A stretch of DNA of 64,000 nt, taken from the NCBI GenBank assembly GCA_963513935.1, contig OY740768.1, positions 20,087,177 to 20,151,176 on the forward strand, read 5' to 3'. This stretch comes from Aphrophora alni. Taxonomy: Eukaryota > Arthropoda > Insecta > Hemiptera > Aphrophoridae. Both the position numbers and the translations under genes were made by a program. Of this stretch, positions 47,210 to 60,395 are shown one piece after another (the first letter of the stretch is position 1; each line of letters starts with the position of its first letter). A model generated the notes under the pieces. The model did not search any database and was not told where the DNA came from. It saw only the letters and a list, made by a program, of their open reading frames with translations.

Positions 47210-48742
47210 GTTCAATTAGTTTTAGTTTAACAATGAAATCAATAGTATTAGTTTAACGTTTAAACCAATAGTTTTAGTTTAAAGTTCAAACCAATAGTTT
47301 TATTTTAACGTTCATACCAATAGTTTTAGTTTAACGTTCAAACCGATAGTTTTAGTTTAACGTTCAAACCAATAGTTTTAGTTTAATGTTCAAACCAATA
47401 GTTTTAGTTTAACGTTCAAACCAATTGTTTTAGTTTATCGTTCAAACGAATTGTTTTAGTTTAACGTTCAAACCAATAGTTTTAGTTTAACGTTCAAACC
47501 AATAGTTTTAGTTTAACGTTCAAATTAATAGTTTTAGTTTAACGTTCAAACCAATAGTTTTAGTTTAACGTTCAAATTAATAGTTTTAGTTTAACGTTCA
47601 AACCAATAGTTTTAGTTTAACGTTCAAATTTATAGTTTTATTTTAACGTTCAAACCAATAGTTTTAGTTTAAAGTTCAAACCAATAGTTTTATTTTAACG
47701 TTCATACCAATAGTTTTAGTTTAACGTTCAAACCAATAGTTTTAGTTTAACGTTCAAACCAATTGTTTTAGTTTAACGTTCAAACCAATAGTTTTAGTTT
47801 AACGTTCAAACCAATAGTTTTAGTTTAATGTTCAAACCAATAGTTTTAGTTTAACGTTCAAACCAATTGTTTTAGTTTATCGTTCAAACGAATTGTTTTA
47901 GTTTAACGTTCATACCAATAGTTTTAGTTTAACGTTCAAACCAATAGTTTTAGTTTAAAGTTCAAACCAATAGTTTTAGTTTAACGTTCAAACCAATTGT
48001 TTTAGTTTATCGTTCAAACGAATTGTTTTAGTTTAACGTTCAAACCAATAGTTTTAGTTTAACGTTCAAACCAATAGTTTTAGTTTAACGTTCAAATTAA
48101 TAGTTTTAGTTTAACGTTCAAACCAATAGTTTTAGTTTAACGTTCAAATTTATAGTTTTATTTTAACGTTCAAACCAATAGTTTTAGTTTAAAGTTCAAA
48201 CCAATAGTTTTATTTTAACGTTCATACCAATAGTTTTAGTTTAACGTTCAAACCAATTGTTTTAGTTTAACGTTCAAACCAATAGTTTTAGTTTAACGTT
48301 CAAACCAATAGTTTTAGTTTAATGTTCAAACCAATAGTTTTAGTTTTACGTTCAAACCAATTGTTTTAGTTTATCGTTCAAACGAATTGTTTTAGTTTAA
48401 CGTTCAAACCAATAGTTTTAGTTTAACGTTCAAACCAATAGTTTTAGTTTAAAGTTCAAACCAATAGTTTTAGTTTAACGTTCAAACCAATAGTTTTAGT
48501 TTAACGTTCAAATTTATAGTTTTATTTTAACGTTCAAACCAATAGTTTTAGTTTAATGTTCAAACCAATAGTTTTAGTTTAATGTTCAAACAAATGTTTT
48601 TAGTTTAGCGTTCAAACCAATAGTTTTAGTTTAATGTTCAAACCAATAGTTTTAGTTTAATGTTCAAACCAATAGTTTTAGTTTAATGTTCAAACCAACA
48701 GTTTTAGTTTAACGGTCAAACAAATTTTTTTAGTTTAACGTA
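47210..48742. repeat. 26-bp minisatellite, about 59 units, with higher-order structure
   Basis: Unit core CCAATAGTTTTAGTTTAACG followed by TTCAAA, 26 bp, repeated about 59 times. Variants (CCAATTG, CGAATTG, TTAATAG, TTTATAG; AACGTT, AAAGTT, AATGTT, ATCGTT; TTTTATTTT) recur in a fixed order. For example, the four-unit run beginning TTTATAG-TTTTATTTT occurs near 47630 and 48150, 20 units (520 bp) apart. Edge units are the most diverged (AACAAT, TATTAG at the left; AACGGT at the right), as expected for unequal exchange. Each unit contains CCAAT and the palindrome AACGTT. Not coding. Confidence 0.97.
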
Positions 48743-49837
48743 TAACATCGACTTTACTTTTTAAATATTTGGCCTACAACTTTATAATAAATACTGTATA
48801 AATTCTGTAAAAACAGTTTCAGGTGGTATTTAAATTCACTGTAATGAGCAACACTTGAATGAACTTTAATTGCCAAATAAAAGAAAACACAATTTTAAAC
48901 AATAAACACATTGTACACATTTGTAGAATGTAAAAAAAGATGAATAAGTCATGATATTCAGTTTCACAAACTCAGTCTTGGCACAAAGTTGTAGTTACGT
49001 ATTTGGAGGATTTGTGTGCAAGTGAGTATGACTTGATCATTGAAAACAGGTTGTGTTGTATAAATAAGAAAATAATTGTGGATAATTGTGTTTTCTTCCA
49101 TTATGTGATGATATATGAACTGTGTAATTTTATACATAGGTATGAATTTATTAAGGTTTTATGGAAGAAGTCATGTCAATAGACCAATAGACAATACAAA
49201 ACGTCTAATGTAGAACCACCAGTGAAGTACACAAGATAAGTTGATCAAATAGACCGGATATTCAATATACTTAGTTGTCATGGCAATATATGAAGACAGT
49301 TGAATGGCTTACGTTGTGAAAGCTCTACACACAAAGTACATTGAAGGTCTCACTTTACTTAACGTAAATAGATTTCTCTACTTACTCTAGATATGTATGG
49401 AAATGTCTTTCTTACATTCATTAAAAAATAAAATTTTATAAGATAATGGAAGAAAATAATCTGATTATGTAATTTATCTTTTGAATAATTTAGCCCAAGC
49501 CGAAAGTTCTACTCCATATTAAAGTTGAAAATCTTGAATACCAGTTCTTGAATTATTTGACACTCATTAATCTTATTTGAAAGATTATTGACAGGAATCT
49601 CACAGAAAACACTTCTTATTCTGAAACTGTCTTGATGTGTGCTAGGTGGCTTTGAGTTTCGGAAACTCCAATATCGGAAATTCAATGTTTATGTTGTGAC
49701 AATACATGCCTCATTAAGTAGGTTTAAGTTAAATTTATTGGAAGTTTAATCGAAATTTGCCCTTGAGTCATTGAGAAACGAAACTGTTTGGATCAATTAA
49801 CATTTTTTTAATGGAGGCTATTCAAATGAGATGCTCT
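48743..49837. other. No feature recognised
   Basis: AT-rich, with no shared repeats. Confidence 0.45.
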
Positions 49838-50065
49838 GTTTATTGACTTTAAAAGTTTGGTATTTCTTATGGAAGCCTTTATGTCTTCGTTCATTTTATT
49901 TTACTTTTATATCAGTGCCTCGTGCTATTTTAATGAGTGTACTTGTTTAACAAAAAAGTGTTGTATATTCCATTCTACCATCTGCGATTTTTTCCTGATT
50001 CTTATTTTCTTGGGGTTTCCTTTTTACCATATTTTGTATTTTACTTCAAGGTATCCAAACAATGA
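49838..50065 (+). repeat. Repeat E, copy 1
   Basis: TATTGACTTTAAAAG, TTTTATATCAGTG, GTGCTATTTTAATGAG and TACCATCTGCGATTTT match in order the reverse complement of 52232-52465. The 87-codon ORF here and the 79-codon minus ORF there share FYFYIS-SCYFN and similar words. That could mean a shared coding ancestor, but it also follows from DNA homology alone. Confidence 0.65.
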
Positions 50066-50960
50066 TGCTTTTGGATATATTAAAATCATTCTGTTTACTA
50101 CTATAGTATTTTCTAGATAAATAATAATAGGGAACGATTGTATTTTTAGGGTCCGTAGTTAAAACTAAGAAGTGTCTCTCAGTCTGTAAGTCGCAACCCG
50201 TCTACACAGACAAGAGAAATCCTATTTATTTCACGTTTGCAATTACATTCTTTGTATTGTCTCACATATAGGAAAACTATAGCTTTAAATGATTATTTGA
50301 CGAAGAAATAAATATGTTGGCGCTAGGCCGATTAAAACACTTCTATTATAAAAATAACTGTCCATATTTGCTTACAGACCCTAAAGTCTTGTGATTTTAG
50401 CACTTGCTTTTAATTTTATATTTTCTTTAATATGTACTGATTTTTTTATACATAATACTAATAAAGGAAACAGTGTAACAGTTAAAACGATTTTTATTAC
50501 GAAATTTTTATTTTTAATCATCAAATAGTTTTAAATATCATCCACGTAATAATTGTAATAAATTTTGTGTTCTTAAATAATTAATATTTTACACTTTAGT
50601 ATTGTTATTATATTGCTTGAAATAATTTGATTTTTATTTCAGTATAAATGTAGCTTCATTTTGTGATTACGTGATAGAAATAAAGTACACTTAACAAAAT
50701 AAACATTTAATAAGGGAAAGCGAAATTTGTATAATGATTTTAAATGAAAATCATTTCCCAACCAGTGTTTAAGCTCAGAAAAGAACAAGTTCAAGACATC
50801 TTGTTGAGAATTTTGTTATAAAATTTCGTGATTAGAGGGACTTTTGCATTTAACAGAATTTGCGATTATAACAGCTCCACTGAATATGGATGACAAATTA
50901 CCTGTGTATAACAATTACATACACATTCAGTCCCCACCAACCCCATTTTACGTTGTACAC
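50066..50960. other. No feature recognised
   Basis: AT-rich DNA. Confidence 0.4.
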
Positions 50961-51065
50961 TATAAATGGCGTCGCACTGTGTTAGTGAATCTCTATTGAA
51001 GCTTTGTGATTTACTTGCTTCACTGATCAAACACAATCACTTATTGTGAATTATGTTTAATGGTA
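50961..51065 (+). promoter_or_regulatory. Weak candidate core promoter and leader exon
   Basis: A TATAAAT box at 50961 is followed 23 bp later by GTTAGTG, close to the arthropod initiator. About 70 bp on, ATGTTTAATG precedes the donor-like GTACGTGT (about 51053-51069). Taken together this could be a short 5' exon with a start codon just before an intron. Spacing from TATA to initiator is shorter than usual and no downstream exon is evident. Confidence 0.2.
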
Positions 51066-51069
51066 CGTG

Positions 51070-52231
51070 TAACCAGCCTCTAAGCTATGGTATATCGAGT
51101 ACAAAATGAACTTAAATGGCATATTTAAAATATGAATAATGTAATGAATTTACACTTTGGTGTTGATTAGTTTGATTATAAATTTAAAAGGTGTAAGTTA
51201 AATATTAATTGTTAATGTAAGTTAATTATAAAGAGAAAACTACATAGTTTTTACTGTCTAAAAATATAAAAAAGTATTTGATTTGAAGTTGAAAATATAT
51301 TTTTTGAAATAGCATGCATTAAACTATAATTAGTTTAATATAATAAAAACGAAAAAAATTTCCACCTCTCTCGAATTTCTGTTAAAAATATGTAATCTTA
51401 TTTATACAGTATGATGGCAGTTAATGTCAACAATTTTTTTATTGGTTAAGAGTACATACTATATGAAGTAGAAACTACTCTTCAAAAATTTGTTTCAAAC
51501 CCAATAAATATATTAACATTATTATTTTAAAAATGAACCTGGTTTTATTTTCCTCAAAATTTCATGTACTTTCAGAAAATAATATCAATCGTAACAATTA
51601 GTGGCAGGAAAGTTAAGAAAATAGAAGATTTCTTCTATTAGTCACGATATTTAAAAAAAACGCTAAAAGAAAAATATAGAACCAAGGCGAATTGAGAGAA
51701 ATCTTTTACTTCATATAGTGTGTACTTTTATACACACACATTTTTGACACTAAGTGGCAATCACCCTGTATATTTCATGTTACTCCTAGCACTTGCATAT
51801 TGTCATTTCAGCTGTCGTGTTTCGGGAGTTATTTCTATTAACAAAGCGTCTTACAATAAGGAACCTTTCGTTACCTCACAACGTGTCAAGACGAAAGTAG
51901 GTAGGGACGGCACGAACTACTCAAATAGTAGAGTAGAACAAAGATCGTTGTAAAAATCATACAAATAACCCATAATGATGTTTTTAAATTAATTTAATTT
52001 TCGAATCTTCAGAAAAGTGATTGACGGTTTATGATTGATAGGAAAAAATATAAATATTCAAGTTAACAATCCTTAGTAAATTTATAATATTTTTGCGTAT
52101 GAAATAAATATTTTTGGTCAACAATAAAATGTTTGTCATTCATTTAAGTAATTTGTGTGGACCATGTGTTATTGTTTGGGACTTCGTTCTTAATAAGTTG
52201 TTATTTCCACTTCAATAATTTATTTTTGTAG
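51070..52231. other. No gene; one CACCCTGTATA repeat end
   Basis: AATCACCCTGTATATTTCAT at 51757-51776 resembles the terminus seen at 9432 and 40076. The 77-codon ORF that crosses it includes FMLLLALAYCHFSC but lacks any recognisable domain. Confidence 0.35.
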
Positions 52232-52465
52232 CAATTTTATACGGTTGTCCGTAAATAATATAAAATTTAATTCAAGGAAGAACCAAAAACATAAAATTGC
52301 AGGTGGTAAAATAGAATATAGGACACCTTTTGGTGAACAAGTAGACCCATTAAAATAACACGAGTCACTGATATAAAAATAAAATGAAATGTAGGAAAGC
52401 ATTAAGGTGAGACTTCTATAAAAGACACTGGACCTGAAAAAGCTTTTAAAGTCAATCAATAGATC
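52232..52465 (-). repeat. Repeat E, copy 2, inverted
   Basis: Counterpart of 49838-50065 in opposite orientation, about 2.2 kb away. Diverged, with small indels. Confidence 0.65.
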
Positions 52466-53189
52466 CTCCTGTTTGAATGATCCCTGTGTAATCCTCTCTC
52501 AAAGCAACTAACATAAAAGAAAAATAATCTTGGGTATCTAATGTTCCTTAGACCATAAAAAGTCGAAGACACCGTAATATACATTCATCAGATATTAATT
52601 CACAAAGATTTTTTTACTCTCCGTCTAGTTTCGACCCCCCCCCCATATTAAGGTCATGCATTGTATCGATTTTTTTTTTGCGTTTAACATCTTGAAATAA
52701 TAATAAGAAAATATAATAAAAAAAAATTTGCCATAAAACAAAAGAATCACGAAACAAAAATTTATCCGAAAAGAAGATCGTAGAAGTACTTCTATTAAGT
52801 AATTTATTTAAAAGTTAAACATTCTAAATATTTTAGGCTACAATTTTTGAATGGAGAAAGATACGAAAAACATTATAAAATGTCAAAATGTTTGGTTTTC
52901 AAAGGCCTTTAAATTGATATTAATGTTGGTCTATTTTGATATTTTAAAATATCTAAAAACGGACTTTGGGACTTTTAAATAATAATAATAAAAACTTCTC
53001 TACATTTTTCTTAACAAGTTAGTACCGTAACACTTTACACCAAGTTGCTAGACAAAACAGTTTGATAGTTATGTGTGTAAAAAAAACTGCATTGACTAAA
53101 TTTTATTTAATAAATAAATGGACATAAGAAACCATTTACTAATTAAGTAGTAGTCTGCTAGTAGTCACTAATCACTATATTCAGTGTAA

Positions 53190-53595
53190 AAAGTTCAGTG
53201 CAGTATTTCATGTAAAAAATCCATAAACATTTTCGAAACAAGCAAAAGTTTGAAGTTAAGTAAGAAGACAATGGGAATTAATTATAAAATACATGATCCA
53301 GTGTTCAACAAAAACAATACTTCTGAACTTGAAGCAGTTTTCCAACTAGATTCCTTTCTTTGTCTATGAAGTGAATTGATTTAATTGGCTAATAATGGAG
53401 TCTTGTTACAACAAAGGAGAGAAAAGACGCGTTACTTTAAAGTATATTTATAATAAAAGGAAGAGTAGCGTCTTTTTATATCAAGCACCTTAACAACATC
53501 AAACGACTATTAACAAGCTTTTATGAACTATATTCTTGAAAAAGAGGCGATAGAAAGACTTCTGATTCTATAGCAACTACTTCTGTAAGTGTTTA
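53190..53595 (-). repeat. Diverged fragment of repeat B
   Basis: AATTATAAAATACATGATCC, CTTGAAGCAGTTTTCCAACTA, CTTTGTCTATGAAGTGAATT, AATGGAGTCTTGT and GATAGAAAGACTTCTG follow B copy 2 (16090-16360) in order: ACATTATAAAATACATATCT, CTTGAAGAAGTTGCCCAA, CTTTGTCATTGGAGTGAATT, AATGAGGTCTTAT and GATAGACTTCTG. It is a clearly older copy. Confidence 0.65.
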
Positions 53596-54285
53596 TAAAC
53601 CACTTTCGTTTATTTTATTACTGTTCTATAAAACTAAAATAGTGAATACTTAAATAGGACGGTTTAGTTACATCCAATATAACTCTACAAAATTTCAATT
53701 TAGGAAATTTAAAAAAAATAGTTTAATATTATAATTTTATTTGGAGTAATGGTATTTTTAAGTATTTTCTAGGGTCTACTGTAGTGAATGATTTAATTTA
53801 ATTATTCAAAAATTCGAAACTTTACCTGTGCCAAAGTAAAACAGTATAAGAGAAGATAATTAAACCTACCACTGTAATATTCATAAATGACGTAATTGAC
53901 ACTATATGTTTAGATCTGTACTGGCCATTTTAGTGACTAATTAATTTTAAAATACAAACAACAGTTAGCAAGTAAAAAAAGATGGGTGGCGTAGGTAGGA
54001 ATTAATAATTATTATATAACATATTATATTATTATTATAATATAATAATAATATTCAAATTAATATTTTGCTATTTGTGTTTTCATATTAAGCTCATTTT
54101 TGTTTCACTCAGCTTGTTGTTATTTTTAGTTAATTTTGTCCGTAATCTTTAATCACCTATCTGCACCTACCATATTCTACATACATTCCCTTTTTGTTTA
54201 CTTGTTAAGAAGCAGTACACGATAAACTCATTTGTAGATTATAAACAGTGTTTGGTTTTTTCCCTTGTAGCATAATAGATTTAGT

Positions 54286-54412
54286 TGTATAATAGTATAT
54301 TTCATCTCTAGGACCAAATGTGAAGCTTTTCAATAAAAGCTCAAGTTTAACAGCCGAGGCGGAGCCGAGTCACTTTTGGTCCTAGTGAGGAACTATATTT
54401 TTTCGTTATACT
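54286..54412. repeat. Compact nested-hairpin element
   Basis: Outer arms 54286-54323 and 54369-54412 pair imperfectly around TAGGACCAAATGTGA / TCACTTTTGGTCCTA. Inside lies a perfect AGCTTTT-caat-AAAAGCT hairpin (54324-54341), then the GC-rich CAGCCGAGGCGGAGCCGAG with a direct repeat of GCCGAG. Possibly a tiny MITE or a structured non-coding element. Confidence 0.6.
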
Positions 54413-54600
54413 GCAAATAATATAAGAAAACAATTTCCCAAAAACAATTTCACTATTTACTTTCAAATCGATGGTAACAGCTTTTTTTTTAACGATTATT
54501 TACAATCGAGAGTATCGGTTGTTTTTATAGATGTTTTACAATAGTTAATTAATTCGTATAAACGAAGTAGCAGCTAATAACCTCGATCTCAGCTGATGTT

Positions 54601-54620
54601 TTTAGGTCCTAGGACTAAAA
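54601..54620. repeat. Palindrome around AGGTCCTAGGACT
   Basis: TTTAGGTCCTAGGACTAAAA is a head-to-head pairing of the TAGGACYAAAA word found in the arms of the hairpin at 54286-54412. Confidence 0.5.
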
Positions 54621-54990
54621 AGAACAACTACAGCATCTCAATGTATGTATTGAAAACAGCTGTTTTTGAAACAGTATGACGAAAAATGATTTTAAATTGT
54701 AACAGATTAAATATATGTATATCTTTATGTTTACTTTTGTAGCTTATAGGAAAAAAAACATTCTTGCAGTCTTCTTAAATGAAGTAGATTGTATAAAAAG
54801 TCATACATTTAGCCATAACAAAACAATATTGATGTTTTTCTAACATACGATTTGGATGAATAATTTACTGAAATGTATGTAGCATTTTTAAAATTAATTT
54901 GGAGGAACTTTTTTTTTTTGTAAACTTATTAGGTAAGTTGTTTTCCTTGTTCCAAAAAACCTCTCGGTCGTCATCGCCTAATAAAAACCC

Positions 54991-55140
54991 ATAAAGACCC
55001 CTAGCCTTCGAATACTCAATTAGTGTCATAGTCGGAAGAGAACAAGAGTTGGTTAAGAGATGGAAAAGATTAAAAAATCATGTAGACCTAGTGTACATGT
55101 GAGAAGCTATAGATCCTCTAGGGTTCTTTAGGACTGTTAT
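54991..55140 (+). repeat. Dispersed repeat D copy
   Basis: Starts AAAGACCCCTAGCCTTCGAA, continues AATTAGTGTCATAGTCGGAA and GAACAAGAGTTGG, and ends near ATCCTCTAGGGTTC. It aligns in order with D copies at 38.3, 62.9 and 63.3 kb. Confidence 0.65.
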
Positions 55141-55780
55141 GTCGAATATGCTGAACAAAAATATCGTGTGTTATTTTAGTTTTTTGGAAATGTTTAAATC
55201 TAACCTCAGAATACATAAGTATGATATTAATTTACATATTTTAAATTAAATATCTTTTTTTAGTATAAGAAATATAGATGATTCACTTTTGGTAGTCTGA
55301 CTAGGCATTTATTTCAGTTAATCGTCCTAGAAAAGTAAATACTTATATACATTTTAAAGAAAATAAGTTCATTTTACATAAGTTTTCTATTATTATGACA
55401 ATAATTCCGAAACTATGACGCAAAATAGGTTTTGGATAGATTAAAAATGTTAAGTGGTCAATATGATTCAGTGATATAATAGTAATTTTATCTTAATTTT
55501 TTAATTTTACAGATTACATTCCGCATGTCCAGGGGAGAGGGGAGGAAAGTCCTTTTATTGTAAGAAAACAGATAGTTTTTACGGATTCTATATTGTACGT
55601 AATACTATCGTTTTCACCGTTCATTATTTTTCTTTGTTGGGTAGAAGAGAAACTTGAACTACATTTTAACTTTGTTATTAATTAAGATAGCTAAACGTTG
55701 CAATTTTATTTATAGCGATGGACTGTTTCTATAATTAAATTCTAACTTTTTCAATATTTGACTTCAAGAATGGTGAGAAG

Positions 55781-55794
55781 GGTTAGGTTAGGTT
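55781..55794 (+). repeat. Short TTAGG-type telomere-like run
   Basis: GGTTAGGTTAGGTT, two and a half units of the canonical insect telomere repeat. Too short to be more than suggestive. Confidence 0.4.
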
Positions 55795-58700
55795 TTACCA
55801 AACCAAACCAAACTAATCAGAATCAGAATCATAATATATTAAATTTTTTAAATAAATACATTTTAATTTAAGTGAAATGTACCTTATTTCTTTACGTTTT
55901 TAACTAAAATTATGTTAAAATTTATTCCTAAATATATATATTTTCTCATTCGAATTAAATTTCATTTTATGGTGAAACTAATTTTAAACGGAAATAGGTT
56001 TGCGTTAATTTTCCAATGAAATATTTTTGAAATATATTTATTAATATTTCATCCGGAAATTTTAATACTATATTGCGTTTATTGAAGTTAATTTTAAAAC
56101 CTAAATGTATCTTTAATCTCTTTAATCTAGTAACACATCATCACGTATTAATATGAGAAAAATAAATATAAATATGAGTTAATGGTAAAAAATATATTTT
56201 CGTATATTATTTAGGCCTAGTTATTAATAATAATTTTATCCCCTAACTCTAAAAGTGTGAACGATAAATAAAACAAGTAACTTTATTTAACTGTTGTTTT
56301 TAACATTACGGACGTAAGACGCAATTCATACAAAATTATAGAGTTAAATAAAAAACAGACTTTTAAAGTTTCGTAGAAATTTGAAATCACTATTTAAACC
56401 ACGATTTGTTTTCATTGTTTTTTATTCGGGTTTGGTTTTATATTGAAAGACTTTACACCTTTTGTACATGCATAATTATATGTATTTGTATTTTATACAT
56501 ATATATAAAAATAACATTTCTGTAGGTCTAAAATAATAATATAAATAATTAACGAAACTTGTATTTCTTTACGACTTTTGTTTTAGTGATACATTATATA
56601 TATTTAATTATGTATATTATTTTTCTAGTTATACACAATAAAGTTTGTAAAAGAACTTAAAAGTAAAGTTTTCTAAAATTATGATTATTTTTTTCGTGTT
56701 TATTTATATTCACTATTTTCGATTCTGAAGGTTATTTATAGCCAACTTTTATTAAACATAAAAATTCAATGTATCAGTAAGCTTAAAATATATTCCAATT
56801 TATTGTAACATAAACAATAACATCAGTACAGTGACTGTTACTCTCCGATAGGTTTATGATTGTTCAAAATGATTTATTGTTAGTATAGCCACAATTTCCA
56901 GCATATATTTCAGAATGTGTGTCACATTGATCATTGTCGTCAATATTGACAGAGATCCAGTATTAAATGTATATTTTAGGATTTCAGCTTTATTTTCAAT
57001 TGCACCAGATGAATGAGTTATTTAATACTATCAATGATCCCCTATCCAGAAATCTTTTTTGTGTAGTATGGCAATATGAAAACAGTAGGAAACATTTTAT
57101 CGCATAGGTATAATGAATTAATGTTAATGAAATTCAACACTCTTCTTTCAGTGATATTAGCTTGAACACATTTACATAAGTATAAATACAATAAATTTAT
57201 GTACAAACTATAACTTGATAGTGTTATAAAGATTATTAATCATTATTTAAAAATTGTAAATATTTTTTTAATATAATATTTTTATACAGTTTTAAAATTC
57301 ATAGAAACGGGAAATTGACATTTTAATTAAAATTAAAAATTATTATTAGAGTTTTAGAAATTATAAATTAGTAGTTGTTATTCATTATAAATACTATACC
57401 TTATTATAAAAATGTTAGTAACACATACAATATAATCCATTAATTAAAAATATATCTAGCAGGTCCTCTTGACTAGATATTAATATAATTGTGTTATTAT
57501 TTGATAGGTAATGTTATTTATATAAGGTGTTAATAGTTAATAAAATGTATACTTTCATTATATAGTAACATCATTTCTGTAATACAAATTTTCTTAATAC
57601 CTTGTTAGTTAAACAAATTATTTTTTACAAATTTAGAATTATAGAGAGGGTAATTAATTGCTCATTAAAAAGCTTTACACTTTTCAAAAAAAGCGTAATT
57701 CTTACGGGTCTTAATAATCTTACGAAAATGAGGAGAGAAAAAAAGGAAAAAAAAGAAGATTAAGAAAGTAATATGATAGTTTGAATTGTTGAAGATTTCT
57801 AAAATATTGTTCCTATTTAAAAAATAATTACTACAAATTACAATAAGTATTTAAAGAGTTTGTAAATAAAAAAAGAGAAATAAATACTATTCATGACAGA
57901 TAATATCTGCTATAATAAAACAATTGTACTAAATTATTAGTTGTATTTGTCGCTTCATTGTTTTTATACTGATATATAATATTCAATTGCTATATTACAA
58001 TTTTATATCAAGAAAGGTTTAGTAATAATAAATATATAATTTGTTGCAGCATTCTTTTTTTACTGGTTTATACAATTGAATTACAATATTTAAAATTTCT
58101 AATTAAGACCTCTGTAATAATAATTTTTTAATATATTGGCATAACTGATATCATACATAGGCTATGAAAATTAGGTAATGGTTGTAGAACAATGATTGTT
58201 TTATATACTGTTGCATTAAGTTTACTGTGAATAAAATTAAAAGACAACAATTTCGTAATCAGGTGTAATTTATCATCTGTATTCGATAGACGTTCAGTAA
58301 ATGAATGAGTACTTAAACAGTCATGAGTAATTTGTTAAATAAACTATAATATTAAGTCAGATGTACCGATTACGGCTAATATACCGGGTCGGCTGATGGG
58401 GCCATCATTCAGAGCAGACCTGCGTGTTATCCCTACCGTGATGGAAACCAGTCTTCATATATTTTCCACTACAGGTGTGTTTCTAAGCCCAGTAATTTAT
58501 ATCCAATTTAGTTGTACCGTATTGGTATAACATGATTAGCTGGGTTTAGTTTCTAAAGTGATTGACTATGCAAAGTGAATGTGAATGGGGTTGAAGTGCT
58601 ATCTACATAATGTTGCAGTGTTGACATACAATAGCTTTGCTGATGGATTACACAACATACAGTTGAAACTCCGATGTAACGCAATATACTAGTAGTCTGT

Positions 58701-60025
58701 TATAGGAAAACCTAGTCATAATTCCGCTTTAACTATCATTTAATAATGGTCTTTAAATAAAACTCAGTCTGTACTCTCTTCTCTCGTATTGATGAATTTG
58801 TTTTGAAAATTTTCTTCATTGAGTTATCGTTCTATCCACAAACGAGCTTTGCAAGTACTTTCATTTAATTTATGTTGAAAATAATAAACTACTCTACTTA
58901 CCTGCACCCTAGCATTGTTTACATGAACTAAAAGATTGTGAATTGTTATTTAAAAAATAATTAATTAATCTGTAATATTCTTTACCAACTTTCATTCAGT
59001 GAGACGGGACAAATTGTAAAAATTTATAGTTCTGCCTACCTGAGAAAAATATATGTCAGTAATATTATTGCAGATTTAATATTTCAAAACACAAGAATAT
59101 TTCACAGTATGTCTGGAATGTGCTGTTATCTTGCGTAAAAAATTGCTTTATTTAACCTATATTAAGGTGGTTTTTAGTGAGTAAGAACCTCACACTATTG
59201 GGAAGATCAGATGTCTCCCTTTGTCTTTTGAAGATTTTCCACCTATCCTGCGAAAAAAAAAAATATATATAATAATACATGTCTCATAAAGTAGTGTTAT
59301 CTGGCTATAAAAGTTTGTACTATTTGACATATTTGGATTTAATTCTCCATAATGTGCTGCTATCTAGTGCAGTTGCTTTAAAATATAAATTCATAGAGTG
59401 AGAAGTTCTGCCAATTATTGTAACAAGTTTACATTGTTTGACTACACTTTTTCAAATAATGTTACAATTTTATACATAAAAGGACTTGAATTCACAGTAG
59501 TTTTAAAAAAAATCAAATTAATTTTCAATAATTATGAAAAATCGAAAGAAATTTAAAATGAAATATAATAAAAACGTTACGCACGTGCTTTTTTGAGAGT
59601 ATATTGTAGGTTATGCTTTTTCAGCCACACTCATAGCTCAATCTAATCCAAATTTTCATTTTAAATCTTATATCTACTTCTAATTGTATTTTTTTTTGGT
59701 TGCTTGAAATTTTAGATAGTCTTTTTAAGAAAATATTAAATTAAAAAGTGTAGGCTAAAGAGAAAATGTAGACCTATTTTTTGTGCACAAACGAGGTGTT
59801 ATCTATAACATAGCCATATAGCCTATCTTTAACAAATCAGTCTTTCAGCTGCTTACTGAGCGTTTTCACCTGAAACAAAAAGAAAAGTCGAGCGGGACGT
59901 TAGAAAAAAAAAGCGTGACGCCTAGAATCCGATTTAGGCCTACCTTTTTGTAGTTCAAAAATATATAATCATAATATTGATAAAAATAAGAAATAATCCT
60001 CTACAATGGAGCTATCGTCATAAAT

Positions 60026-60050
60026 AATGCACTCGCATGTAGAGTGCATT
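60026..60050. repeat. Perfect 9-bp stem, 7-nt loop
   Basis: AATGCACTC-GCATGTA-GAGTGCATT. It could act as a hairpin in RNA, but nothing around it suggests a transcript. Confidence 0.7.
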
Positions 60051-60360
60051 TGTTAGTTTATTATTACTAGCACTGATAACTAATGCTCTTTTAGTTTTGT
60101 GTATATTGTGACACTTTATCTCTTTGTCTTCATCTGATATACGAATATAGTATATAGATACTAACTTATTATGTAAGTAGAAGTAAAAAGCAAACTAAAT
60201 TTACTCCGAGGAGAAAAACAAATTTTCACTCCTGGAAAATATCTTTTTATTACTTGGCGATACTAGTTCCTAGAAAGACTTTAATGATGTTGATGTTGAA
60301 AGACTTAAAATGGTACTTTTTTTATTATAAAACGCGATTGTCTGACACAAAATCAATGTC

Positions 60361-60363
<3 letters not shown>

Positions 60364-60391
<28 letters not shown>
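60364..60391. repeat. (AT)n microsatellite
   Basis: About 14 AT dinucleotides. Confidence 0.95.

Positions 60392-60395
<4 letters not shown>

Noticed and set aside
47210..48742. CRISPR-like appearance of regularly spaced repeats
   Set aside because: There are no unique spacers; it is a simple 26-bp tandem minisatellite in eukaryotic DNA.
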